Positions 25,358-33,650 of a DNA stretch of 64,000 nt are shown one piece after another. The stretch comes from WRMS01 sp038562165 (GTDB lineage Bacteria > Bacillota > Peptococcia > DRI-13 > UBA5745): assembly GCA_038562165.1 (NCBI GenBank), contig JBCFAO010000022.1, positions 1-64,000 of the forward strand. The letters are read 5' to 3'. Under the pieces are notes generated by a model that saw nothing but the letters and a program-made list of their open reading frames with translations, did not search any database and had not been told where the DNA came from. Positions within the stretch are counted from its first letter, which is position 1. Each line of letters begins with the position of its first letter. The position numbers were made by a program, and so were the translations under genes.

Positions 25358-25402
25358 AGGGGCAATCTGCACATAACCGAAAGCTTTGCACAGATTACCC
25401 CT
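25358..25402. terminator. hairpin between convergent yabG and nitrilase genes
   Basis: AGGGGCAATCTG (25358-25369) pairs with CAGATTACCCCT (25391-25402) with one mismatch across a 21-base loop. There is no T run on either side. The position between two convergent stop codons suggests an mRNA 3'-end hairpin. Confidence 0.5.
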
Positions 25403-25434
25403 GAGATCAGCTTATTAACAACTCTTACCTCAGA

Positions 25435-26286
25435 TTAATCCTCGCAAGGAGGCGTGAGGATGTCTATATTGCCGAAAACATCGGGACGCCGGTCTTTGTC
25501 TGCATCGATAGACCAATTGCCTTCTTGGGAAAAGAAATATTTTTGCCGGGCCAGGGCCACGTCAATTTCTGCCGTAATCATCTCTTCCCCTTCCTCGCCG
25601 GCTTGAGCAATGATGCGGCCGTTAGGATCGACTATGCGGCTGCCGCCGATAAAATGGCTGCCCCGCTCGTCCCCTACCCGGTTGCAGGACATAAAGTAGA
25701 TTTTGTTTTCAAAGGCCCTGGCAATAGGCAAAACCTCCCGGGTGTGTTCACTGCCCCGAGGCCAGTTGGTGAGATTAATGACCATATCGGCGCCTTTGAG
25801 GGCGAAATGGCGGGTCAGCTCCGGGAAACGAATATCGTAGCAAACAATCATGCTGATTTTGCCGATGGCGGTTTCGGAAGGCGGCAGGGGAGGCTGGCCT
25901 TTTTCGGCAAACTTATCCAGGCCGATATTGGGCATATGCATCTTGCTGTAATTTTGCAAAAGGCCTTCCGGACCCAGGAGGGCGGCGGAATTGTAAACCT
26001 TCCCTTCCCGGACTTCCATATAACCTACCGCAGCATAAATATTATTATTTTTACATGCCTCCGTCAGCCCCTTGATATAGGGGCTATCTACAGGGATGGC
26101 AAATTGAAGCGCTTCTTCCAGGGACGTCACGTTGTAGCCGGATAATGCCAGTTCCGGAAAAACAATTAAAGAGCAGCCCAGACCGGCGGCCTGTGAAATA
26201 GCAGTTAAGCATTTTTCAACGTTGACCCCGGTCTCCCCCAGCTTGCAGTCCATTTGGAAAAGGGCTACTTTACATTTTGTTGACAT
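25435..26286 (-). CDS. carbon-nitrogen hydrolase (nitrilase superfamily)
   Basis: This 283-residue protein carries the Glu-Lys-Cys triad of the nitrilase superfamily: FPELALSGY near residue 44, YSKMHMPN near 115 and IVCYDIRFPEL near 150. Members hydrolyse amides, N-carbamoyl amino acids or omega-amides such as 2-oxoglutaramate. The DGRIIAQAGEEGEEMITAEID-like tail is typical of the branch that includes N-carbamoylputrescine and omega-amidase enzymes. The exact substrate cannot be assigned. AAGGAGGTAG precedes ATG 26286. It is a single gene, convergent with yabG and divergent from the DUF3794 gene. Confidence 0.88.
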   Translation of the reverse strand: MSTKCKVALFQMDCKLGETGVNVEKCLTAISQAAGLGCSLIVFPELALSGYNVTSLEEALQFAIPVDSPYIKGLTEACKNNNIYAAVGYMEVREGKVYNSAALLGPEGLLQNYSKMHMPNIGLDKFAEKGQPPLPPSETAIGKISMIVCYDIRFPELTRHFALKGADMVINLTNWPRGSEHTREVLPIARAFENKIYFMSCNRVGDERGSHFIGGSRIVDPNGRIIAQAGEEGEEMITAEIDVALARQKYFFSQEGNWSIDADKDRRPDVFGNIDILTPPCED

Positions 26287-26453
26287 GGAACTACCTCCTT
26301 ATCTTCATTTCCGACTTATTCTCTACCGGCAGCTAAATTCCTACATGAAATGACGAATAAATGAAAAAATTTTTCCTTTAAATAAAGTAACATCCCACCA
26401 CGCCCCGCATATATTGGAATGAGTCAAGGTAGGGGACGAAAGGAGGAAGGGAA

Positions 26454-28235
26454 ATGCCAATTCAATTAACGACCCGCTGTCTACGGGTCGAGGGAGTGCT
26501 CGGAGATGTGCGCCGCCAGATCAATTTGGTGCGTGATATTGACCTGCCCTGCCCGGCCCGTCATATAGAAAGCGTGGACACAAAGGTCAAGAATGTAGAG
26601 CATAAGATTTTGCCCAATAAGGTACTGGTGGAGTTTACCCTCCATCGCCAGGTGTACTATGTGGATTGCTGTTCGGAAGCGGTAATGGAATTCACCTTGC
26701 CGGATGAAAGAATCAGGGAATTTATCAACATTAATGGCGCCCGGCCCTGTGATGAGCAGACGGCTAAAGTAAAGGTGGATATTGAGTACTCCGAGACGGA
26801 GCCCATAGACCAGCACAAGGAGCGGCACCACCATCATCACCATGGCCGGCGCCGGGATGATGACCGCCGGGATGATGATTGCCGCGATAACGATTGCCGG
26901 GACGAAGATTGCCGTGACTATGACTACCGGGATGAAGACTGCCGGGACGACTGCCGGGATGACTGCCGGGATGGCGACTGCGGCCACCATGACCATGATC
27001 ATGATCATCACGACCATGATCACTGCCATGAAAAATTCCAGCAGACTCTGATTATCAAGGTTCATGCCAAACTCATGGAAACCATGGAAATTCCTTTCAT
27101 CACCGGTATTCAAGGGGAGAACATTTTCCCGTATTTTGATATTATCTGCATTGACAACGTAGTAGCCTCCGGCAGGGAGCAATACAATTTATCGGATAGC
27201 TATATCCGGCTGCCGGATGATACGAAGAAAGTAAAATTCGTTGATGCGGAAATCAGAGATGTGGAAAAGAAGGTTATCCCCAACAAAGTCATTATCCGGG
27301 GCAAACTTCATAAGCAAATTTATTTTGTCGAGGAATGCAGCGGAGAAGTCAAAGAAACCCCTGCCGATGTGCCCTTCAGTGTCTTTATCCATCTGGATGG
27401 GGCCTGTGAAGACTCCAACGTCACTACCGATATCGATATTGAATACTTAGACAGCGAGATGGTGGTCCGGGGCGGCCAGAAATTCGTCAAAGAAACGGCG
27501 ATTCTGCAAGTCAGCGCCAAGCTCATTGAACCCGTAAACCTCAGCGTGCTGACGGGTGTAGACGGCGCCCTGGTGGAGACCCAGACCATTATTATCGAAA
27601 ACAACGTAGGCTTTGGCTGCCGCCAAGTCAATATCATGGCGGATATTACTACGCCGCTGCCGGCCCGCAAGGTATCCTGGATTGAAACCCACCTCAGAGA
27701 CCTGACCTCCGAGATTATTCCCAATAAAGTAATCGTCAAGGGCGTACTGGAGAAACACATTTATTACGTTTCCGATTGCGACGACCGCTTACGGGCATTG
27801 ACGGTACGGGAGCCCTTCACGGAATTCATCCACATTGACGGAGCTACTGACGACGATATTGTGGACCTCTGGGGACGGGTGGAGTTCTGTGATGTGGAAC
27901 CCAAGGAAAGCAAACCGGCCTGCCATTGGCGCCAGACAGCTATCGTAGAAATCTGCGCCCAGGTTACCCAGAGTCAGGAATTGACCTTTGTCACTGCCGT
28001 ACAGGAAATTGAAGCTCAACCGGAGCCGGAACCTGAAGAAGAAGGCGTCCAAGAGGATTGTCCTCCCGGCACCACCTTCGACTACACTGTAGCTGCGGGC
28101 GATACGATGTACAGGATTGCCAGAGCCCACAACGTCAGCACCAATGCGGTGGTTCGGGCCAATCCCGGCGTCAACCCCAATAACCTCCGGGTTGGCCAAG
28201 TGATTCAAGTACCCTGTCCCGGCGGCATGGGTTGA
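26454..28235 (+). CDS. three-domain DUF3794 protein with His/Asp/Cys-rich block and LysM
   Basis: DUF3794 plus LysM is the layout of SipL-type spore morphogenesis proteins, which link the coat base layer to SpoIVA in Clostridia. This 593-residue protein has three DUF3794 repeats (about residues 35-120, 235-330 and 395-480; each with a PNKV core) and a C-terminal LysM (about 542-588, TVAAGDTMYRIARAHNVS). Between the first two repeats, residues 124-194 form a charged block: six consecutive His, about a dozen RD(D/E)C-type units, then HHDHDHDHHDHDHCH. Such a block would bind transition metals or polyphosphate. GGAGGAAGGG precedes the ATG, and a terminator follows. The function of the block is inference. 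Confidence 0.85.
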   Translation: MPIQLTTRCLRVEGVLGDVRRQINLVRDIDLPCPARHIESVDTKVKNVEHKILPNKVLVEFTLHRQVYYVDCCSEAVMEFTLPDERIREFININGARPCDEQTAKVKVDIEYSETEPIDQHKERHHHHHHGRRRDDDRRDDDCRDNDCRDEDCRDYDYRDEDCRDDCRDDCRDGDCGHHDHDHDHHDHDHCHEKFQQTLIIKVHAKLMETMEIPFITGIQGENIFPYFDIICIDNVVASGREQYNLSDSYIRLPDDTKKVKFVDAEIRDVEKKVIPNKVIIRGKLHKQIYFVEECSGEVKETPADVPFSVFIHLDGACEDSNVTTDIDIEYLDSEMVVRGGQKFVKETAILQVSAKLIEPVNLSVLTGVDGALVETQTIIIENNVGFGCRQVNIMADITTPLPARKVSWIETHLRDLTSEIIPNKVIVKGVLEKHIYYVSDCDDRLRALTVREPFTEFIHIDGATDDDIVDLWGRVEFCDVEPKESKPACHWRQTAIVEICAQVTQSQELTFVTAVQEIEAQPEPEPEEEGVQEDCPPGTTFDYTVAAGDTMYRIARAHNVSTNAVVRANPGVNPNNLRVGQVIQVPCPGGMG

Positions 28236-28287
28236 TGAAAAAATCAGCAAGGAACGGCTGATGGTTAATAATTAATCAATGATGAGA

Positions 28288-28325
28288 AGTTGGAATTTCC
28301 GGATGACGGAGTTCCAGCTTTTCTT
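28288..28325 (+). terminator. terminator after the DUF3794 gene
   Basis: AGTTGGAATTTCCG (28288-28301) pairs with CGGAGTTCCAGCT (28307-28319) with a one-base bulge, followed by a T-rich run. It separates the DUF3794 gene from the activase operon. Confidence 0.7.
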
Positions 28326-28412
28326 CTATTGCGGCAAAATCTTATTAAGAGTATAATAACGATATACTATTCTGCTATTAAAGCAGTATATTTCATTGAC
28401 AAGGAGAGGTAC

Positions 28413-31385
28413 GTGAGGATCGGTTTAGACATCGGCTCCACCACCATCAAATGCGTGGTTTTGAACCGTCATGATGAAGTCATATATGAATCATACCAGC
28501 GCCATTATTCCCAGATCACGGAAAGCGCCGCCAAGCTGCTGCGGCAACTGGCAGAGGTTTTACCAAATGTTAAACAGGCTAAATTGGCTATTTCCGGTTC
28601 TGCCGGCATGGGCTTGGCGGAGAGTTTAGCCATACCTTTTGTTCAAGAGGTCTTTGGCACCAGGATAGCCGCCGGACGCCTTTTGCCGGCAGCCGATGTG
28701 ATCATCGAGCTGGGGGGAGAAGACGCCAAGATCCTTTTCCTTACCGGCGGCATGGAAGTCAGGATGAATGGTTCTTGTGCCGGAGGTACAGGAGCTTTTA
28801 TGGATCAGATGGCTACCTTGTTGGAAGTTAATCTGGATGAGCTAAATCAGATGGCGGAGCGGGCGGAAAAAGTCTATACGATTGCTTCCCGCTGCGGTGT
28901 TTTTGCTAAGTCCGATATTCAGCCCTTGCTTAATCAGGGCGCCCGCAAAGAGGATGTGGCCGCCAGTATTTTTGCGGCGGTGGTCAGCCAGACCATCGCC
29001 GGCTTGGCCCAAGGCCGGCCGATTAAGGGCGGCGTGGTTTATTTGGGCGGTCCCCTGACCTTCTTGTCCCAGTTGCGGGCCAGCTTTGACAAGAGTCTGC
29101 ACACCACCGGCCTCTGCCCCGAGCATTCCCTGTATTTTGTGGCTTTGGGGGCTGCTTATTCCGCCGAAGAACGGATAGAGCTGGCAGGATTGGCAGAGCG
29201 GCTGGAGGATTACAGCAAGACGGAAAGCTATGCTTTCATGGCGCCTTTGTTTGCTGATGAAGAAGAATACCGGGATTTCCGGCAGCGCCACGAAAAAGCG
29301 GCCGTCGATTTTCATGAGCCGACGGCGAAGACCGCCGGGGCTTATTTTGGCATTGATGCCGGCTCCACCACCATTAAGATGGTGATGGTGGATGAAGAAG
29401 ACCGGATTCTTTGCAGCAGCTACCAAACCAATAACGGCAATCCGGTACCTATGGTTCGTCAATTTCTGCAGGAGTTTTATGAAGCCTGGCCTCAGATTCC
29501 GATTAAAGGCAGCGCCGTTACCGGCTATGGCGAGGATATTATCCGCCGGGCTTTCCGGGTGGATTACGGCATCGTGGAGACGGTGGCCCATTACAAAGCG
29601 GCGGCTCATTTTATGCCGGAAGTGGATTTCATTATCGATATCGGCGGCCAGGACATCAAATGCTTTAAGATCAAAAACAAGGCCATCGACAATATTTTTC
29701 TTAATGAGGCTTGTTCCTCCGGCTGCGGTTCTTTTCTGCAAACCTTTGCCAATGCCTTAGGCTATGGCACGGAAGACTTTGCCCGGCTGGGTCTTTTTGG
29801 CCAGCGTCCTGTGGATTTAGGCTCCCGCTGTACGGTTTTTATGAATTCATTGGTGAAGCAGGCCCAGAAGGACGGGGCCTCTATCGAGAATATTTCGGCA
29901 GGGCTTTCCATCAGCGTGGTGAAAAATGCCCTGTACAAAGTCATCCGGCCCACTGCTGCCGAGCCCCTGGGCAGACATATTGTCGTTCAAGGGGGAACCT
30001 TCTTAAACGACGGCGTGCTGCGGGCTTTTGAGCAGGAACTCAAGACCCAGGTGGTCCGGCCCACTATCGCCGGGTTGATGGGGGCTTACGGCGCCGCTTT
30101 GTATGCCAAAGAGCAAAAAGAAAAAATACCGAATAGCAAAGAAGACGGCAAGCTGGAACTTCTCACTATCGATGAGCTGAAAGCCTTTTCTCATGCAGTA
30201 GCTTCCGCTAACTGCGGCCTTTGCAGCAACCATTGCCAGCTTACGATAAATACCTTTAGCGGCGGCCGCCGTTTCATCAGCGGCAACCGTTGTTCCCGGC
30301 CCATTACCAATAAGGCTGAGGACCACCGCCTTAACCTTTATGAATATAAACGGAGGCTTGTGGAAGAATATTGCCAAAAAGCAGCAGGAAAAATGGGCTG
30401 CGATGAAGAATATCCCATTTTTAAAGATAAAGTCATCGGCCTGCCTATGGGGCTTAATATGTATGAGCTTCTGCCTTTTTGGCAGGTGTTCTTCAATGCC
30501 TTAGGCTACAGGGTTGTGGTTTCTCCCGTTTCCAGCCGGGAGCTTTATCTGAAGGGACAGGGTTCCATTCCTTCCGACACGATTTGCTATCCGGCAAAAC
30601 TGATGCACGGCCACATCCAATATTTGTTGGAGCAGGGTGTAGATGTTATTTTCTATCCTTGTATGACATATAATTTGGACGAAGGTCTGGGGGATAACCA
30701 TTATAATTGTCCGGTGGTGGCATATTATCCCGAGGTTATTGCCGCCAACGAACCGGGTCTGGAGAAAATCAAATTTATTTATGATTATCTGGGACTTCAC
30801 CGGCCGAAGGAATTTCCTTTGAAGATTTGGCAAATCCTATGGGAGAAGCTGGATAATAAAATTGGCCTTCAAAAAGTCAAGAAAGCTTCCGCCAAGGCAT
30901 ATGCAGAGTTGGAGAAGTACCGCCAAAAGGTGGAGGCCAGGGGTTATGAGATTATTGCCCAGGCCAGGCAAGAAGAGCGGCAGATTATGGTTTTGGCGGG
31001 CCGGCCCTACCATGTGGACGGGGAAATCAACCATGGCATCGACCAATTGATTGCCGGCTTCGGTGTGGCGATTATCACGGAGGATGCGCTGAGTCCTCTG
31101 GTGGAAAGGCATCCCGGCACGGTGCTCAATCAGTGGACTTATCATAGCCGGCTCTATGCCGCCGCTCATTATGTGGGCACTCAGGCCGATATGAATCTGG
31201 TTCAGCTAGTGTCCTTTGGCTGCGGTGTGGATGCTATCACTACCGATGAAGTAAATGATATATTAGAAGAAAACGGTAAGATTTATACGCAAATCAAGAT
31301 AGATGAAATTGCTAATTTAGGGGCTGTGCGGATCAGGCTGAGAAGCCTTTTGGCCGCAGTTGGAGGAGAAAAACGAGATGACTGA
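28413..31385 (+). CDS. fused double activase with DUF2229 (2-hydroxyacyl-CoA dehydratase activase type)
   Basis: This 990-residue protein joins two BadF/BadG/HgdC-type ATPase domains and a C-terminal DUF2229 region. Activases couple ATP hydrolysis to injection of a low-potential electron into an HgdB-like iron-sulfur partner. Domain 1 opens with GLDIGSTTIK (residue 4 on), domain 2 with GIDAGSTTIK (about 313). Each domain has the cysteine pair that bridges a [4Fe-4S] cluster between subunits (SCAGGTGAF and SRCGVF; ACSSGCGSF and SRCTVF). A further motif CGLCSNHC lies near 601, and DUF2229 spans about 670-900. GTG 28413 follows AAGGAGAGG. It overlaps the next gene by 8 bases. Confidence 0.9.
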   Translation: MRIGLDIGSTTIKCVVLNRHDEVIYESYQRHYSQITESAAKLLRQLAEVLPNVKQAKLAISGSAGMGLAESLAIPFVQEVFGTRIAAGRLLPAADVIIELGGEDAKILFLTGGMEVRMNGSCAGGTGAFMDQMATLLEVNLDELNQMAERAEKVYTIASRCGVFAKSDIQPLLNQGARKEDVAASIFAAVVSQTIAGLAQGRPIKGGVVYLGGPLTFLSQLRASFDKSLHTTGLCPEHSLYFVALGAAYSAEERIELAGLAERLEDYSKTESYAFMAPLFADEEEYRDFRQRHEKAAVDFHEPTAKTAGAYFGIDAGSTTIKMVMVDEEDRILCSSYQTNNGNPVPMVRQFLQEFYEAWPQIPIKGSAVTGYGEDIIRRAFRVDYGIVETVAHYKAAAHFMPEVDFIIDIGGQDIKCFKIKNKAIDNIFLNEACSSGCGSFLQTFANALGYGTEDFARLGLFGQRPVDLGSRCTVFMNSLVKQAQKDGASIENISAGLSISVVKNALYKVIRPTAAEPLGRHIVVQGGTFLNDGVLRAFEQELKTQVVRPTIAGLMGAYGAALYAKEQKEKIPNSKEDGKLELLTIDELKAFSHAVASANCGLCSNHCQLTINTFSGGRRFISGNRCSRPITNKAEDHRLNLYEYKRRLVEEYCQKAAGKMGCDEEYPIFKDKVIGLPMGLNMYELLPFWQVFFNALGYRVVVSPVSSRELYLKGQGSIPSDTICYPAKLMHGHIQYLLEQGVDVIFYPCMTYNLDEGLGDNHYNCPVVAYYPEVIAANEPGLEKIKFIYDYLGLHRPKEFPLKIWQILWEKLDNKIGLQKVKKASAKAYAELEKYRQKVEARGYEIIAQARQEERQIMVLAGRPYHVDGEINHGIDQLIAGFGVAIITEDALSPLVERHPGTVLNQWTYHSRLYAAAHYVGTQADMNLVQLVSFGCGVDAITTDEVNDILEENGKIYTQIKIDEIANLGAVRIRLRSLLAAVGGEKRDD

Positions 31386-32799
31386 CATGAAGGGCGGCGC
31401 AGCGGTAAAAGTAAAGACGCCTACCAAAGGTTCAGAAAGGATTCCCCGGATTCCTTTTACTAAAGATATGAAGAAGGATTATACAATCCTCATTCCGATG
31501 ATGGCGCCTATCCATTTTTCGCTCATCAAAAATGTGCTGCTAAACAATGGTTATAATGTGGAGCTTTTGGAAAATTGCGGCCCAGGTGTTGTGGAGGAGG
31601 GCTTGAAATACGTCCATAATGACACCTGCTATCCGGCTCTTTTGGTTATTGGCCAAATGCTGGATGCTTTAAAAAGCGGCAAATATGATTTAAATAAGAC
31701 GGCCTTGATGATTTCCCAGACCGGCGGCGGCTGCCGGGCTTCCAATTATATTTTTCTTTTGCGGCGGGCTTTAAAGAAAGCCGGCTATGGCCAGATTCCT
31801 GTGGTATCCCTCAATGTATCCGGTCTGGAGAAAAACAGCGGTTTCAGCCTTACTATGCCCATGCTATATCAGGCTCTGGCCGGCTTGGTTTATGGCGACG
31901 GCTTGATGGCCCTCAGCAACCAGGTTAAGGCTTATGAGGTCAAGAAAGGCAGCGCCGATACCTTAGTCAGGGAATGGGTTGCGAAGCTGGGCCGGCAGTT
32001 CAATGAGAAAAAGGGCTATAGCAAAAGAGACATGAAAGCCAACTTTCAAAAGATGGCGGCGGATTTTAACGCCATTCCCTTGGATCGCAAGCCCAAGATT
32101 AAGGTGGGAATCGTCGGTGAGATTTACGTTAAATATGCCAGCCTAGGCAATAATAATTTAGAAGATTTCCTGGCCGAACAGGATTGCGAGGTCATGGTGC
32201 CGGGCCTGCTGGATTTTATGCTGTACACGGTAAACGGTGTTCCCGAAAAAAGCCGGATTTATGGCGGCGACAAGGTTCAGGCCATGACTTATGAAGCCGT
32301 TTCCCAATATATTCAGTCTATGCAGGACATTATGATCGATGCCATTGCCGGTTATCCCGATTTTGTGGCTCCTTCCCGGTTTGCCCATACAAAATCCCTG
32401 GTCCAGGGCGTCATCAGCACTGGCTGCGATATGGGCGAGGGCTGGCTTTTGACCGCGGAGATGATTGAGTTGATCCAAAAAGGCTATGGCAATATTGTTT
32501 GCACGCAACCCTTTGGCTGCCTGCCCAATCACATTTGCGGCAAAGGCATGATTCGCAAAATCCGCCAAATGGATGAGCGGGCCAATATCGTGCCCATTGA
32601 CTATGATCCCAGCGCCACCAGGGTCAACCAGGAAAACAGAATCAAGCTGATGCTGGCGGTGGCCAGGGAAAACCTGGAGAAAATGGGAGAAAGCAAAAAA
32701 ACGCCTTATTTGCCGGATACGGCGGCCCCCAGCCATCTAAACAGGAGCCTGCCCTATCATCAGTGGCGGCGGTGGCGTACCGAGATGGCGTCCCATTAG
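31378..32799 (+). CDS. HgdB-like 2-hydroxyacyl-CoA dehydratase family protein
   Basis: This is the probable electron-accepting partner of the fused activase. The 473-residue protein belongs to the HgdB/FldB/DUF2229-related fold that holds [4Fe-4S] or double-cubane [8Fe-9S] clusters. Conserved cysteines lie in NDTCYPA, TGGGCRASNY, STGCDMGEGW and QPFGCLPNHICGKGM. ATG 31378 follows GGAGGAG and overlaps the activase gene. No acyl-CoA substrate genes (CoA transferase, racemase) flank it, so a classical hydroxyacyl-CoA dehydratase role is not supported by context. A double-cubane-cluster reductase is an alternative. Confidence 0.85.
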   Translation: MTDMKGGAAVKVKTPTKGSERIPRIPFTKDMKKDYTILIPMMAPIHFSLIKNVLLNNGYNVELLENCGPGVVEEGLKYVHNDTCYPALLVIGQMLDALKSGKYDLNKTALMISQTGGGCRASNYIFLLRRALKKAGYGQIPVVSLNVSGLEKNSGFSLTMPMLYQALAGLVYGDGLMALSNQVKAYEVKKGSADTLVREWVAKLGRQFNEKKGYSKRDMKANFQKMAADFNAIPLDRKPKIKVGIVGEIYVKYASLGNNNLEDFLAEQDCEVMVPGLLDFMLYTVNGVPEKSRIYGGDKVQAMTYEAVSQYIQSMQDIMIDAIAGYPDFVAPSRFAHTKSLVQGVISTGCDMGEGWLLTAEMIELIQKGYGNIVCTQPFGCLPNHICGKGMIRKIRQMDERANIVPIDYDPSATRVNQENRIKLMLAVARENLEKMGESKKTPYLPDTAAPSHLNRSLPYHQWRRWRTEMASH

Positions 32800-32870
32800 A
32801 TGCTGGATGTCAAATGGGCCTTGTGGCAGAATGAAAATTGAAAATGAAAATCGATATTAGATAACATAAG

Positions 32871-32922
32871 AAAACCGCTTCCGAGCGGGGGCCATTATGC
32901 CCACCGCTTGGAGGCGGTTTTT
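32871..32922 (+). terminator. rho-independent terminator
   Basis: A 17-bp stem pairs AAACCGCTTCCGAGCGG (32872-32888) with CCGCTTGGAGGCGGTTT (32904-32920), including two G-U pairs, and ends in a T run. It closes the fused-activase operon. Confidence 0.9.
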
Positions 32923-33128
32923 GCTTGCAACAATGTTTGCAAAAAAATTTTCAAGTTTTTTTATTTTCTCTGTAACAAAAGTATGCTCTGGAGAAATATA
33001 TAGGTTGGAGGAGTATTTGTTTGGGAACATTTCATTAACGGTGTAGGAACTCCTGATGCCAGGTGCAACGAGGGAATGAAGCAGTGCAAGTATGTATTAT
33101 GAGAATGGAAGGAAGAGAGTGAGAGATT

Positions 33129-33239
33129 ATGAAACCTAAGTATGGCTTTTTTGCTTTAGTAATTGTGGGGGTGGTTACTCTCCTGATCCTTTTTAATTAT
33201 TACATCGTATCAATTAATGGGCTTTTTTATTCCCGGTAA
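33129..33239 (+). CDS. possible 36-residue single-pass membrane peptide
   Basis: An ATG at 33129 opens a 36-residue frame with a polar MKPKYG start, one hydrophobic helix (FFALVIVGVVTLLILF) and a short C-terminal tail ending in YSR. The upstream GGAAGGAAGAG is somewhat far from the start for a ribosome binding site. No family is recognised. Small single-helix peptides near sporulation genes are common in Clostridia, but this could be a chance frame. Confidence 0.4.
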   Translation: MKPKYGFFALVIVGVVTLLILFNYYIVSINGLFYSR

Positions 33240-33526
33240 AAATACGCTCATCCGGATTCAAGATCATTTAGTTTAGGAGGAAAATGGAAAGGGGTAGGCT
33301 TGTTTCCGTTTGCTAAGGCTAACTGCTTCCTAATCGAAGTTATGTGATGGAAGATAGGCCAGTTTTTAGTGATTTGAGGAAAAAGTAGCTGCGCAAGTTC
33401 GATTTTTGAGCGGCCGGACACAAACCTCAACCTAACCCAACCCGGATTTTGGCCCCCATGGATTTGCTTATTTGATATAATAATCAATTTTACAGAGCGG
33501 TACCCTATGGGTATTGTTGCCGCATT
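33240..33526. other. stretch without a recognisable gene
   Basis: Nothing with coding character was found on either strand. A 79-residue minus-strand frame here lacks a ribosome binding site and resembles no family. The segment separates the putative small peptide from the inverted repeat before spoIIR and probably contains the spoIIR promoter region in its distal part. Confidence 0.5.
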
Positions 33527-33590
33527 ATAAAATGCCCGCAGGCAAGAAGTATTTTCGATTGCAGAAAATTTTCTTGCCTGCGGGCGTTAT
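33525..33590. repeat. long inverted repeat before spoIIR
   Basis: The arms GCCCGCAGGCAAGAA (33534-33548) and TTCTTGCCTGCGGGC (33571-33585) match perfectly over 15 bp. They extend outward with a two-base bulge through ATTATAA and TTATAAT. The loop holds a smaller hairpin (TTTTC ... GAAAA). No T run follows, so it may be a terminator-like boundary, a cruciform or a very short repeat element. Confidence 0.75.
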
Positions 33591-33650
33591 AATAGCAACT
33601 TTCTGTCAACACTTATACTAATCAGAAGAGGTAAGTGGAGGGAAGCTGCT

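Noticed and set aside
26380..26425. Sigma-E or sigma-K promoter before the DUF3794 gene
   Set aside because: GCATATATT resembles a sigma-E -10 box, but no matching -35 box lies at the right distance.
26822..26845. Six-histidine run as a cloning-tag artefact
   Set aside because: It sits inside a long native His/Asp/Cys block in the middle of a DUF3794 gene, with no vector-like flanks.
28288..28412. Longer N-terminus for the fused activase (start at 28290)
   Set aside because: The extension overlaps the terminator of the previous gene and encodes no conserved residues; GTG 28413 has AAGGAGAGG and begins directly at the ATPase motif.
33248..33487. Minus-strand 79-residue frame upstream of spoIIR
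   Set aside because: It has no ribosome binding site and no recognisable family, and its residue composition looks non-coding.
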